Shown piece after piece: positions 1 through 10,876 of a DNA stretch of 64,000 nt. The position numbers were made by a program, and so were the translations under genes. The notes beneath the pieces are model-generated. The model saw only the letters and a program-made list of their open reading frames with translations. It had not been told where the DNA came from and made no database searches. The DNA is taken from assembly GCA_024279425.1 (NCBI GenBank), contig JAJRRO010000133.1:84759-148758 (forward strand), read 5' to 3'. Numbering within the stretch: position 1 is the first letter of the stretch; each line of letters starts with the position of its first letter. The stretch comes from Bacteroidota bacterium. GTDB lineage: Bacteria; Bacteroidota; Bacteroidia; Flavobacteriales; Flavobacteriaceae.

Positions 1-1061
1 TTTTTGCCCGAATATTTCTCGTGTTGACTCAAATCAAAATCGGTTCTGGAGTGTATGCCCTCCAACTCCTTAAACCCGAAAGGAAACCTGAATTCTATAT
101 CCGTCGCGGCATCTGCATAATGAGCTAATTTCTCATGGTCATGAAAACGGTAATTGTCCTCGCCCATTCCCAAAGATAGATGCCATTTCAATCGGTTTTC
201 CTTCCACTTTTCGTACCATTCCTTTTGTGACCCAGGGCGGATGAAAAACTGCATTTCCATCTGCTCAAACTCACGCATTCTAAAGATGAATTGTCTGGCA
301 ACTATCTCATTTCTAAACGCCTTTCCGGTCTGGGCAATCCCAAAAGGAATTTTCATTCGACCTGTTTTCTGGACATTCAAAAAGTTAACAAAAATACCCT
401 GTGCCGTTTCTGGTCTTAGGTAAAGATCCATGGCACTTTCGGCATTGGCCCCGAGTTTGGTCCCGAACATAAGATTAAACTGCTTCACATCCGTCCAATT
501 TTTTGAACCTGACATTGGGCAAGCTATATCCAGTTCCTCAATCAAGCTTTTTACATCGGCCAAATCTTCATTTTCCAAAGATCTACCCAATCTCTTTAAT
601 ATGGTATCTGCCTTTTCTTGATATTCAACCACTCTTTGGTTGGTAGCCAAAAACTGCTTTTTATCAAAAGAATCCCCGAAACGTTTGGCGGCCTTAGCAA
701 CTTCCTTTTCAATCTTACCTTCAATTTTGGCAACGTAGTCTTCAACCAAAACATCGGCACGGTATCTTTTTTTGGAATCCTTATTATCGATCAAAGGATC
801 ATTGAAAGCGTCAACATGGCCAGAGGCTTTCCAAGTAGTTGGATGCATAAGAATAGCCGCGTCTATCCCAATAATATTCTCATTGAGCTGTACCATGGCC
901 TTCCACCAATATTCCCTAATGTTCTTTTTGAGTTCTGCCCCGTTCTGTGCGTAGTCGTAAACGGCACTTAATCCATCATATATTTCGCTGGATTGGAATA
1001 CATAACCGTACTCCTTTGCATGGGAAATTACCTTTTTAAAATCGTCTTCTTGCTTTGCCAT
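1..1061 (-). CDS. glyS: Glycyl-tRNA synthetase, N-terminal part (cut by window edge)
   Basis: Class II glycyl-tRNA synthetase, which charges tRNA-Gly in the cytoplasm. Only the first 353 codons are present; the gene continues past the left edge. The start is the ATG at 1061 (MAKQEDDFKKVISHAKEYGY). The segment IREYWWKAMVQLNENIIGID and the later LRPETAQGIFVNFLNVQKTG block are typical of the single-chain bacterial/eukaryotic-type enzyme, followed by the FRNEIVARQFIFRMREFEQM motif 2 region. No frameshift is visible. It is followed upstream by a coiled-coil membrane protein gene read in the same direction. Confidence 0.95.
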   Translation of the reverse strand, partial: MAKQEDDFKKVISHAKEYGYVFQSSEIYDGLSAVYDYAQNGAELKKNIREYWWKAMVQLNENIIGIDAAILMHPTTWKASGHVDAFNDPLIDNKDSKKRYRADVLVEDYVAKIEGKIEKEVAKAAKRFGDSFDKKQFLATNQRVVEYQEKADTILKRLGRSLENEDLADVKSLIEELDIACPMSGSKNWTDVKQFNLMFGTKLGANAESAMDLYLRPETAQGIFVNFLNVQKTGRMKIPFGIAQTGKAFRNEIVARQFIFRMREFEQMEMQFFIRPGSQKEWYEKWKENRLKWHLSLGMGEDNYRFHDHEKLAHYADAATDIEFRFPFGFKELEGIHSRTDFDLSQHEKYSGK

Positions 1062-1097
1062 TTGGCAAAAATAGAATTTTCCCCTAAAAGCCTGTTA

Positions 1098-1994
1098 TTA
1101 TTTTAATTGAAATTCTGTGGAATCTAGCAATCTTTCATTCTCAAAAACATTCAAGGTATAGTTTCCGGCTTTTAAAGATCCAGCTGGAATAGTAATAAAG
1201 TCCAAAACAGCGGTCTTTTCACCCATGAAAATCAACTCTACCCTTTTGCTGTACACATTGCCATTCACCATAATGGTGTTGGCATTATCTTCAATTACAC
1301 CCATGTTTGGTCCTAGGAATTGAAAATAAAGTACCTTTGCCTTATTTACCATGGTCGGGTCTTCCATTATGGTAACGGCGCCTCTCAATTTTTCAATAAC
1401 GGAAGCTTTATTGGTTCTTATAGGCTTTCCGTTACGTAATCTATATCCACTACCTTCAGCCCCTTCAAGTTTTAGGTAACTTTTGGTCTTAAGCTCTCGG
1501 TTAAGTTCAAGGATTTTTTGGCGTTGTAGGGCCTCAGCTTCGGCAATTGAATTGCTTGTGCGTCTTAATTCCTCCATCTGTTCCTGAGATTTCTCATACT
1601 TTTCATTAAGAAGCACGTTAGTATACCTAAGAAAGTTGTTCTTTAATTTAAGACTGTCATTTCTTGCCTCAAGTCTGCGAAGTTCAGATTTGAACTCCCT
1701 TAATTTCCCTATGGTAAAAGTGAGCCTACCTACAGAGTCCAACAATTTTTGCACTTCATATCGGGCACCTTGTATTTCAATTTCGTTCACTTCATTTTGA
1801 GCCTTAAGCCTATCAACATCAGCTTTTATCAAGGTAAGATCCTTGACCAATATCTGTTTCTCCTGCTCCAAAAAGCTGATTTCCGTTTGGGATTGGACAT
1901 AACTATAATAAAAGGCAATAAGTATGCCTATGATCACCGCAACCAAAGCAGCAAGAATTATTTTATAATTGAATTTATTATCTTGTCCCTCCAT
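1098..1994 (-). CDS. Coiled-coil membrane-anchored protein, unknown function
   Basis: A 298-residue protein with a short polar N-terminus, one membrane helix at about residues 10-29, and then a long predicted coiled coil (about 33-170) rich in Glu, Lys, Leu and Arg. The C-terminal third looks like a beta-rich domain (LNVFENERLLDSTEFQLK at the end). This suggests an inner-membrane protein with most of its mass on one side. I do not recognise an enzymatic motif. Similar flavobacterial proteins are sometimes labelled ParA-like, but no Walker ATPase motif is visible, so I do not use that name. It lies divergently 44 bp from comF and directly upstream of glyS. Confidence 0.8.
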   Translation of the reverse strand: MEGQDNKFNYKIILAALVAVIIGILIAFYYSYVQSQTEISFLEQEKQILVKDLTLIKADVDRLKAQNEVNEIEIQGARYEVQKLLDSVGRLTFTIGKLREFKSELRRLEARNDSLKLKNNFLRYTNVLLNEKYEKSQEQMEELRRTSNSIAEAEALQRQKILELNRELKTKSYLKLEGAEGSGYRLRNGKPIRTNKASVIEKLRGAVTIMEDPTMVNKAKVLYFQFLGPNMGVIEDNANTIMVNGNVYSKRVELIFMGEKTAVLDFITIPAGSLKAGNYTLNVFENERLLDSTEFQLK

Positions 1995-2038
1995 CTATAC
2001 AAGTCGGCTTTAAGCAGGTTATTAATACATAAGATTCG

Positions 2039-2746
2039 TTGTACTCTAAGCTATCAAATATACTAAATGATATCAACTCAATCCTGCTCCCAGAGGTGTG
2101 TTTTGGATGTAATGCCCATTTATATAGAGGAGAGTACCTGCTGTGTACCGTTTGTCGAAATCAATTACCACTCACCGAATACAATTTCAGCGCAGAAAAC
2201 ACGGTAGACCGTATTTTTTATGGACGAATTAACATTGAAAAAGCAAATTCCTTTCTCTTTTTTATCGAAAATGGCATCGTAAAAAACCTCATTCATCACT
2301 TAAAATATAGAAATCAAGAACGTATTGGCACTTTTTTGGGAGATTGGCATGGCCAGGTTATTGTGGAAAACAATTTTATAGCTCCAATAGATATTGTTAT
2401 CCCTGTGCCTTTGCACAAGAAAAGACGCAGAAAAAGAGGGTACAATCAAGTTTCTGAATTTGGCAAAAGACTGGCTTACCACTTAAACGCGGAATTTTTA
2501 GAGGAAGCGCTCATTAAAACATCCAATACCAAAACACAGACCAGAAAAGGAAGAATAGGACGCTGGCATCAGAACAAGGCTTTGTTTGAACTTTCCAATC
2601 CAAAAGTATTGGAAAATAAAAATGTTCTACTGGTCGATGATGTCATTACCACAGGAGCAACCATGGAAATTTGCGCCAACACCCTAAAAGACGTAAAGGG
2701 AATTACAATTTATATAACCAGTATGGCAGTCGTTCCCTTGACCTAA
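2039..2746 (+). CDS. comF: ComF family phosphoribosyltransferase-like protein
   Basis: A 235-residue ComF/GntX family protein, a family linked to DNA uptake during natural transformation. The N-terminus has a four-cysteine zinc finger (Cys21, 24, 36, 39: CFGC and CTVC). The C-terminal type I phosphoribosyltransferase fold carries the PRPP-binding signature VLLVDDVITTGATM at about residues 195-208 and the upstream KRRRKRGYNQ segment typical of the family. The chosen start is a TTG at 2039, because no ATG lies before the cysteine cluster. The gene stands divergently from the coiled-coil protein gene. Confidence 0.9.
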   Translation: MYSKLSNILNDINSILLPEVCFGCNAHLYRGEYLLCTVCRNQLPLTEYNFSAENTVDRIFYGRINIEKANSFLFFIENGIVKNLIHHLKYRNQERIGTFLGDWHGQVIVENNFIAPIDIVIPVPLHKKRRRKRGYNQVSEFGKRLAYHLNAEFLEEALIKTSNTKTQTRKGRIGRWHQNKALFELSNPKVLENKNVLLVDDVITTGATMEICANTLKDVKGITIYITSMAVVPLT

Positions 2747-3017
2747 GCGCTCCATTTCCCTATTCATTCTTTTCGAATAACCGAACTCGTTTAAACTTTT
2801 TCAATTGGCTAAAAAATTTCTTTTTTGCACCCGTTTTTTGTCTTTTTTTCCTTCGGTAGCCCTGCTATGTAACTTGAAAAAGTCTTCAACCGGACACAAA
2901 AGCCCTAATTTTCGCTACAATCCAAAAAATTTAAAAGAGTTCACCTTTACGCAATGTTAAATCTTAAAGCTATTTTCTAAATTATGTTGTTACTTTGTTC
3001 TTTAGATTGTTAAACGA

Positions 3018-4634
3018 ATGTTCAAACGCCTTTTTGTATACATTTTCTTCTTTTTTATAGTTGCGGCATTCATGCAATGTGCAAGAAGAGGTAGACCTAC
3101 TGGTGGTCCCAAAGATGTAACCGCTCCCGTCTGGTTAAAGGCCGAACCAGAGAATATGACCATCAATTTTAAGGCTACCAAAATTAGATTGTACTTTGAT
3201 GAATTGGTAAAACTGAATGACGTTCAGGAACAGCTCATAGTTTCTCCACCGCTTAAATATATACCTGAAATAACTCCCCAGGGTGGGGCCGATAAATTCA
3301 TTGAAATAAAAATAAAGGATACCCTACAGGAGAATACCACGTACACCCTTAATTTTGGCCAAAGCATTGTCGATAATAATGAAGGTAATCCCAATAGCTT
3401 TTTAACGTATGTCTTTTCTACTGGAAGTTATATTGATTCCCTAGAAGTCAGAGGAGCGATCAAGGATGCCTTTAATAAAAAGGCCGATGAATTCATTAGT
3501 GTGATGCTCTATGAGATTGATTCGGCGTATACCGATTCTACTATTTATAAAAAAAACCCAAACTATATTACCAATACTTTGGATAGTGCAGTGATTTTTA
3601 CACTTAGTAACCTTAAGGAAGGTAAATATGCCATGTTCGGACTTAAAGATGAGTCTAAAAACAATATGTTCGACCAAAACACCGACAAAATTGCCTTTAT
3701 CCAGGATACAATTTCACTGCCGACAGATTCGATATTTCTACTTACGATGTTCAGGGAAGTTCAAGATTATAAGATTCCTGTACCAAAGCTTGCAGCCAGT
3801 AACAAAATCATATTTGGCTATTTTGGCGATGGAAGGGATATTGAAATATCCACCTTATCCGTTTTGCCGGATACGGTTAAAACCAGAATTATCAAAGAAC
3901 AGGATAAGGATACACTGAATTATTGGTTCACCCCTTTTGAAATGGATTCACTCATCTTTACGGTCAAGAATGAAACCCTAAAGGTCATTGATACCTTTAC
4001 GATCAAAAAACGCAAGATTGGTCCAGATTCTTTAGTGCTAAACGCAAACCAAAGAAGTTCTTTGAGTTTTAATGAACCTTTTAACATCCGGGCAAATACA
4101 CCCCTTATCAATATTGATTCTACCAAAATGAGTCTGATCAATAAAGATTCGACGGCCGTAGATTTTAAGGTAAGCTTAGATAGTATCGGCAATAAGTTGG
4201 ATTTTGATTTTAGCGTAGAACCTAGTGAAATTTATCAACTTAGCATCTTCCCAGAAGCAATTACCGATTTTTTTGGAAATGTCAATGATACTTTGAACTT
4301 TGGATTAAGAACGAAAAGTTATGCGGATTATGGCAATCTGAGCCTGACCCTTATCAGTGCCATTGATAGTTACCCATTACTTATTCAACTCACTGATGAG
4401 AAAGGAAAAACCGAACAAGAAATTTATGCCAAAGAACACCAAGTCTTCGAGTTCAATAACATTGAACCTTCGAAATATCTGATACGTGTAATTTTTGACG
4501 CGAATGGTAACGGCCAATGGGATACCGGAAATTACCTCAAAAAAATACAGCCCGAAAAAGTGAGTTATTACCCCGGCGTGATTGAAATGAGGCCGAATTG
4601 GGAATTCCCCGTAACGTTTACGTTGTTAGATTAA
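3018..4634 (+). CDS. Ig-like domain lipoprotein (conserved in Bacteroidota)
   Basis: A 538-residue exported lipoprotein. The signal peptide ends in a lipobox with Cys21 (AAFMQC), followed by the RRGRPTGGPKD stretch usual for this family. After it come a bacterial Ig-like (SbsA-type) domain at about residues 35-135, further beta-rich repeats, and a C-terminal segment with NGNGQWDTGNYL. Function is unknown; a cell-envelope role is likely. Its 3' end overlaps the end of the convergent nitrilase gene by 17 bp, so the two share their terminating region. No Rho-independent terminator is obvious there. Confidence 0.85.
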   Translation: MFKRLFVYIFFFFIVAAFMQCARRGRPTGGPKDVTAPVWLKAEPENMTINFKATKIRLYFDELVKLNDVQEQLIVSPPLKYIPEITPQGGADKFIEIKIKDTLQENTTYTLNFGQSIVDNNEGNPNSFLTYVFSTGSYIDSLEVRGAIKDAFNKKADEFISVMLYEIDSAYTDSTIYKKNPNYITNTLDSAVIFTLSNLKEGKYAMFGLKDESKNNMFDQNTDKIAFIQDTISLPTDSIFLLTMFREVQDYKIPVPKLAASNKIIFGYFGDGRDIEISTLSVLPDTVKTRIIKEQDKDTLNYWFTPFEMDSLIFTVKNETLKVIDTFTIKKRKIGPDSLVLNANQRSSLSFNEPFNIRANTPLINIDSTKMSLINKDSTAVDFKVSLDSIGNKLDFDFSVEPSEIYQLSIFPEAITDFFGNVNDTLNFGLRTKSYADYGNLSLTLISAIDSYPLLIQLTDEKGKTEQEIYAKEHQVFEFNNIEPSKYLIRVIFDANGNGQWDTGNYLKKIQPEKVSYYPGVIEMRPNWEFPVTFTLLD

Positions 4635-5397
4635 ACCTGTCTCGATCTTCCAAAAATTTTAATTTGTTTCTGGTTTTTGAAATATGTTCCTTGCTTAACG
4701 TAATATAAAGAACCTCTTCTTTTTCAGAAAAAACCAGGCGTTCCCCTAGGCTATCATAAACAGCCGAATGTCCTGAATATTGATACCCTCCCTCATCCTT
4801 GCCACATCGGTTTACACCAATGCAGTACGCCATATTCTCTATGGCACGTGCTTTTAATAAGGAATCCCATGCCGAAACCCTAGGATTAGGCCAGTTGGCC
4901 ACATAGATTAAAACATCATAATTATCAACATTCCTTGCCCAAACCGGAAAACGAAGGTCGTAACAAATCAACGGGCATATTCTAAACCCCTGATATTCTA
5001 CAATCAACTTCTCCTTCCCTGCTTTGTATACTTTGTCCTCACCTGCCAAAGTGAACGTATGCCGTTTGTCGTAATGTGAAATTTTTCCATTGGGCTCAAT
5101 AAAAAAAAGGCGGTTGGAGTAATTCCCATTTTCAAAAAACGGAACACTTCCTACAATCGCCGCGTTGGTCTTTTTAGCTTCCCGTAGCATCCAATCCACC
5201 GTTTTTTGACCCTCCTCTTTCGGGACATTATGCGGAGTCATAGTAAAGCCAGTAGTGAACATTTCTGGCAAGATGATCAAATCAACCTCCTTGGTCAGCT
5301 TTGAAATCTTTTCGGAGAAATCCAACCTGTTTTGTTCTGGGTCTTCCCAAGCCAATTGACTTTGTATCAACGCAATATGAAGTTCTCGCTGCTCCAT
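4618..5397 (-). CDS. Nitrilase-family amidohydrolase (omega-amidase type)
   Basis: A 259-residue carbon-nitrogen hydrolase. The Glu-Lys-Cys catalytic triad is visible: Glu45 in LIILPEMFTTGF, Lys111 in HYDKRHTF and Cys145 in ICYDLRFP. Length and motif spacing match the YafV/omega-amidase branch, which hydrolyses 2-oxoglutaramate or similar omega-amides in the cytoplasm. The exact substrate cannot be read from sequence. It lies 3 bp downstream of the Nudix gene on the same strand, suggesting co-transcription, and overlaps the convergent Ig-like lipoprotein gene by 17 bp. Confidence 0.88.
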   Translation of the reverse strand: MEQRELHIALIQSQLAWEDPEQNRLDFSEKISKLTKEVDLIILPEMFTTGFTMTPHNVPKEEGQKTVDWMLREAKKTNAAIVGSVPFFENGNYSNRLFFIEPNGKISHYDKRHTFTLAGEDKVYKAGKEKLIVEYQGFRICPLICYDLRFPVWARNVDNYDVLIYVANWPNPRVSAWDSLLKARAIENMAYCIGVNRCGKDEGGYQYSGHSAVYDSLGERLVFSEKEEVLYITLSKEHISKTRNKLKFLEDRDRFNLTT

Positions 5398-5400
5398 AAC

Positions 5401-6024
5401 TTAGTCAAAATATACATTCGTATCATTTTCCGTTGTCATTTTATAGAGTTGCCTCAATTGGGACTTTACAATTCTGTCTTCCGACAATTCAGGTAAATCA
5501 TCCATCGAAAAAAAAGCTGCGCCTTCCATATCAAACCCATGCTCTAATTGGCCTCTTTTTATTTTACATAAAAAAATCAACTTGTAAATATAAAAAGGTT
5601 GAGGAGGATGTGGATGCATTCGCTTATCATAAACTGCCAACAATCTATCGACCTCACAATTTAAACCAGTTTCCTCTTCGATTTCCTTTACCACTACTTC
5701 GGAAGGAGTATATCCGATATCGGCCCAACCCCCAGGAATGGCCCATTTACCATCTAAACTTTCCTTGGCCATTAGGATCTTATTTTCATCGTTCAAAACA
5801 AACCCCCTAACATCAACCTTTACCGTCGGATAGTCCTTCTCTGGCATAAAGAAGTTGTCAAGAACCGACATGGGCTGGGAAGAAACACTGCTCAAAAGTT
5901 TTAAACTAATTTCCCTTAGTTCTTCATAGCGTTCCTTATTGTACTCATCTTCTGCATAAACAAGTCCTGTATCGGCCAAGGCCTTTACACGTTTGATCAA
6001 TTCAAGATCTTGATTTTCCTTCAT
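5401..6024 (-). CDS. Nudix hydrolase with N-terminal helical domain
   Basis: A 207-residue Nudix protein. Residues 1-65 form the helical N-terminal domain found in ADP-ribose-pyrophosphatase-like Nudix proteins, and the Nudix domain follows. The Nudix box region begins GGWADIGYTPSEVV and ends EIEEETGL. Lys replaces the usual Arg before the first box Glu (KEIEEETG), but the metal-binding glutamates are kept. It probably hydrolyses a nucleoside diphosphate derivative. It is tightly coupled to the nitrilase gene 3 bp downstream. Confidence 0.85.
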   Translation of the reverse strand: MKENQDLELIKRVKALADTGLVYAEDEYNKERYEELREISLKLLSSVSSQPMSVLDNFFMPEKDYPTVKVDVRGFVLNDENKILMAKESLDGKWAIPGGWADIGYTPSEVVVKEIEEETGLNCEVDRLLAVYDKRMHPHPPQPFYIYKLIFLCKIKRGQLEHGFDMEGAAFFSMDDLPELSEDRIVKSQLRQLYKMTTENDTNVYFD

Positions 6025-6093
6025 TAATCAATATTACTCATTTTCCATCAGATTAGTCCATTCAATATTGTGAACCCTTAATGGTATCCGATT

Positions 6094-8349
<2,256 letters not shown>

Positions 8350-8429
8350 TTAATGTTGCAATGATTACTCAGTTTCTCAGTTCATTAAATGTACAAAAAA
8401 CCATAGGTCATAAATAGGTTTTTCATATA

Positions 8430-8444
8430 TTATAATTATTGAAA
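8430..8444. promoter_or_regulatory. Possible PerR-type operator upstream of katG
   Basis: The 15-mer TTATAATTATTGAAA agrees with the PerR box consensus TTATAATnATTATAA at 12 of 14 fixed positions. It lies in the 334-bp region between katG (minus) and the divergent DinB gene (plus), 99 bp before the katG start. It sits within a wider inverted repeat, TTTTTCA (8419-8425) and TGAAAAA (8440-8446). The region is very AT-rich, so a chance match is possible. I saw nothing else definite in 8332-8665. Confidence 0.35.
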
Positions 8445-8665
8445 AATAGGTATTCGTTATGGTTATGCCACGATATTCATCAAATCCTTAAAGATATACC
8501 ATCTAAGCTGTAAATTTCGTATACCTTGTCGTACTAATTGTTTGAGACAACTATCAACTAAGTGTTTATTTCAAATCATTTTAAAATGAAAAAAATAGGC
8601 GGATTTTGTCCAAAATCGAATGACCCTATTCGTCATTAAAACAACTAATCTAAAAACAGTAGAAA

Positions 8666-9271
8666 ATGAAAAAAGTAGTTTTATCCATTATGGCACTGGC
8701 CTTGGTAAGTTTCGGTATTATAGATGCCGGATTGACCGATAAAGAAAGGGAAATGGGTGTTGCAGAATTGATAAAGACCCAAGAACGTTTAACAAGTACC
8801 ATCGAAGGACTAACCAAGGCTCAGCTTAATTTTAAGTCAACCCCGAAAGCGTGGTCGGTCGCAGAATGTGTTGAACACTTGGCCATCTCTGAGGGAATGA
8901 TCGATGGAATGCTCCAAGGGGCATTAAAGACCCCAGCGGATGCTTCAAAACGTGACTCGGTCAAAATCAGCGATAAAGACCTATTGGCCATGATTTCCAG
9001 CCGTGATAAAAAGGTAAAGACCGGGGAGGCTTTTGAACCTTCTGGCAAATTTGGCTCCCATAAAGAAACGGTACAGACTTTTTTGATCAAGCGTGGTGCA
9101 CATATTGAATACCTAAAAACCACAACCGATGATTTAAGAAACCATTATGGCCAATCGCCTTTCGGCACCATAGACGGCATTCAAATATTATTGTTTATGT
9201 CGGGGCATACCGAACGCCATGTCAAACAAATGGAAGAGGCCATTGCCCATACGGACTTTCCCAAGCCATGA
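8666..9271 (+). CDS. Exported DinB-family protein
   Basis: A 201-residue protein with a signal-peptide-like N-terminus (about residues 1-21) followed by a DinB/YfiT four-helix-bundle domain. Residues typical of the family are WSVAECVEHLAISE (about 65-78) and the C-terminal SGHTERHVKQ, which give the metal-binding histidines His72 and the two of HTERH. DinB-fold proteins include metal-dependent thiol transferases and damage-inducible proteins; the substrate here is unknown. It is divergent from katG and is followed by a strong hairpin terminator. Confidence 0.8.
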   Translation: MKKVVLSIMALALVSFGIIDAGLTDKEREMGVAELIKTQERLTSTIEGLTKAQLNFKSTPKAWSVAECVEHLAISEGMIDGMLQGALKTPADASKRDSVKISDKDLLAMISSRDKKVKTGEAFEPSGKFGSHKETVQTFLIKRGAHIEYLKTTTDDLRNHYGQSPFGTIDGIQILLFMSGHTERHVKQMEEAIAHTDFPKP

Positions 9272-9310
9272 TTAAAATAAGAGATTAAAACATTACGACG
9301 CTATTGAATA

Positions 9311-9340
9311 AAGCAATCCCTTTATTCAAAAGGATTGCTT
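9311..9340. terminator. Hairpin terminator between convergent genes
   Basis: A 9-bp perfect stem (AAGCAATCC / GGATTGCTT) with a 12-nt loop, followed on the plus strand by a T-rich tract (TATTTATTTT). It lies between the DinB gene (plus) and the DUF5689 gene (minus) and could serve both directions. Confidence 0.7.
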
Positions 9341-9375
9341 TATTTATTTTGATAAGCCTATGTAATAACCATTCA

Positions 9376-10755
9376 TTAGTTTCTTAACCTAGGCGTAAAA
9401 TCATTTGGGGCATTTTGAGGTTCGTTCAAGGTTTCTGAGGCACCTGTATCGTTGTAAATGACCCATTCATCAAAGGTGTAGGTTGCATTCGCCTGAAGAA
9501 CATCAGGATTTCTAACGGCCCTACCATCCTCAAATTCATGATTGGTCCCGGTACCATCTTCCCCAACAATGCCAAATACATCTATGATCTTTCCAAAGGG
9601 GTCTATCAATTGCAAATTATCATCGCCGTTAGAATCAGCAGGGCTATTGGTCCCCACTCCTAAATCCGGGGCAAAACCATACACCCTTTCAAATTCATTG
9701 GCATTGGGAGAAATAACAACTGTGCTTTCCAATCCGATGAACAGGTTCGATAAATCCAATGTTGAACTCACTTCAATATTGCCGTTGGTGTATCGGGTCA
9801 ATGTCCAACCTTTGAGGGACAACGCTTCAGAACCCGCATTATAAAGTTCAACAAACCTTGCGCCAGAATTGTTGTCCGGGTCGGCCAATTCAGAAATAAA
9901 AATCGAGGTTGATGTAAATTCATCTATCGAATCCTCACATCTTTCATTTTCAAAATTTAGGTCTTCCAAACTTCGTATTACAATGTGGAACCCTTTGTTG
10001 TCTTTTAGCAAAACCCCTATTAATGAACCACTGCCGGAGGGGAGTATCTCCGCTTGAAAATTAGAGTATCCACTATTTAAAAGCGTAATTTCATGGTCAT
10101 TGCAATCCACCAAATTTCGTTCTGTTTCTTCTTGGAATTCGGCAAAAGGTAAATCTATTTCTTCCTCAAGAATCTCAACATCATTCAATTCTACAAGTGT
10201 ATTGACCATAGTATCATCCAACATGCCAAGGTTGATTTGAACCGGCACTACTGAAATATCCATGTCACAGGAAGTGACAATATGTTGTGGGACAACCTTT
10301 GCAGGCAATCTTCCAATAGACAGATTACCGAAAGAAGTAAAAACTCCCCCAAGTTTGTATACCCCTTTTTGCTTTCCCAAATACAAGTCTTTTAGCTTTA
10401 TATAGATTTTGCTTCCCATGGGGTAAAATAAATGTGAATCCCTCAAATCAATATTTATTTGAAACCCCTCCGTGGGGTTACTAGGACTATCCTGAAAATG
10501 AAGGGTGCCGAAGAAATTACCTTCTTGGTCCGATGATATAACATAACCCTCCAAAATCAAATCTTCATGAATTTGAACTACCCCCTTGGAATGCAAATTT
10601 TTTATCGCTGCAAAAGAGGTGTTTGCAACTAAATCAACGGCACAGGCCTCTTTGGGTGGATTAAAATTTCGGTCTTTGACGCAACCGACAAGAAGCAATG
10701 CAGCCATTAAGCTTGCGAAAAGATGTATTCTTAAAGTGCTGCTAAAACTTGTCAT
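9376..10755 (-). CDS. DUF5689 and lamin-tail domain lipoprotein
   Basis: A 459-residue surface lipoprotein with its lipobox at LLLVGC (Cys25). The first part (about residues 40-280) matches the DUF5689 type, a domain found beside TonB-dependent receptors in Bacteroidota. The C-terminal part (about 285-400) is a lamin-tail domain: ISELADPDNNSGARFVELYN begins it and LKGWTLTRY follows. Lamin-tail domains often accompany extracellular nucleases. The broken receptor gene lies next upstream and a secreted endonuclease/phosphatase lies beyond the island, so the set probably took up nucleic acid or phosphate-containing breakdown products. Confidence 0.85.
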   Translation of the reverse strand: MTSFSSTLRIHLFASLMAALLLVGCVKDRNFNPPKEACAVDLVANTSFAAIKNLHSKGVVQIHEDLILEGYVISSDQEGNFFGTLHFQDSPSNPTEGFQINIDLRDSHLFYPMGSKIYIKLKDLYLGKQKGVYKLGGVFTSFGNLSIGRLPAKVVPQHIVTSCDMDISVVPVQINLGMLDDTMVNTLVELNDVEILEEEIDLPFAEFQEETERNLVDCNDHEITLLNSGYSNFQAEILPSGSGSLIGVLLKDNKGFHIVIRSLEDLNFENERCEDSIDEFTSTSIFISELADPDNNSGARFVELYNAGSEALSLKGWTLTRYTNGNIEVSSTLDLSNLFIGLESTVVISPNANEFERVYGFAPDLGVGTNSPADSNGDDNLQLIDPFGKIIDVFGIVGEDGTGTNHEFEDGRAVRNPDVLQANATYTFDEWVIYNDTGASETLNEPQNAPNDFTPRLRN

Positions 10756-10847
10756 TATTATATTTCGTCAATAAACATCTCCCTTTTGCTGATAGCTGTC
10801 GGACCATCCTTATTAAAAAGGATTGGATTTTACTTTCGTCAACCTAG

Positions 10848-10867
10848 ATTCCTGCCTTTGCAGGAAT
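10848..10867. repeat. Short REP-like inverted repeat
   Basis: ATTCCTGC, a 4-base loop CTTT, and GCAGGAAT form a perfect 8-bp hairpin just after the end of the truncated receptor gene. Similar attcctgc...gcaggaat palindromes are common extragenic repeats in flavobacterial genomes; I saw only this copy in the window. It may help terminate or stabilise the receptor mRNA. Confidence 0.45.
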
Positions 10868-10876
10868 GACAATACC

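Noticed and set aside
1098-1994. ParA-type chromosome partitioning protein
   Set aside because: No Walker A or B motif; the protein is a membrane-anchored coiled coil.
2805-2960. TTG-started 51-codon frame after comF (LAKKFLFCTRFLSFF...)
   Set aside because: Overlaps no known feature but has no ribosome site, low-complexity Phe/Lys/Ser composition and no recognised domain.
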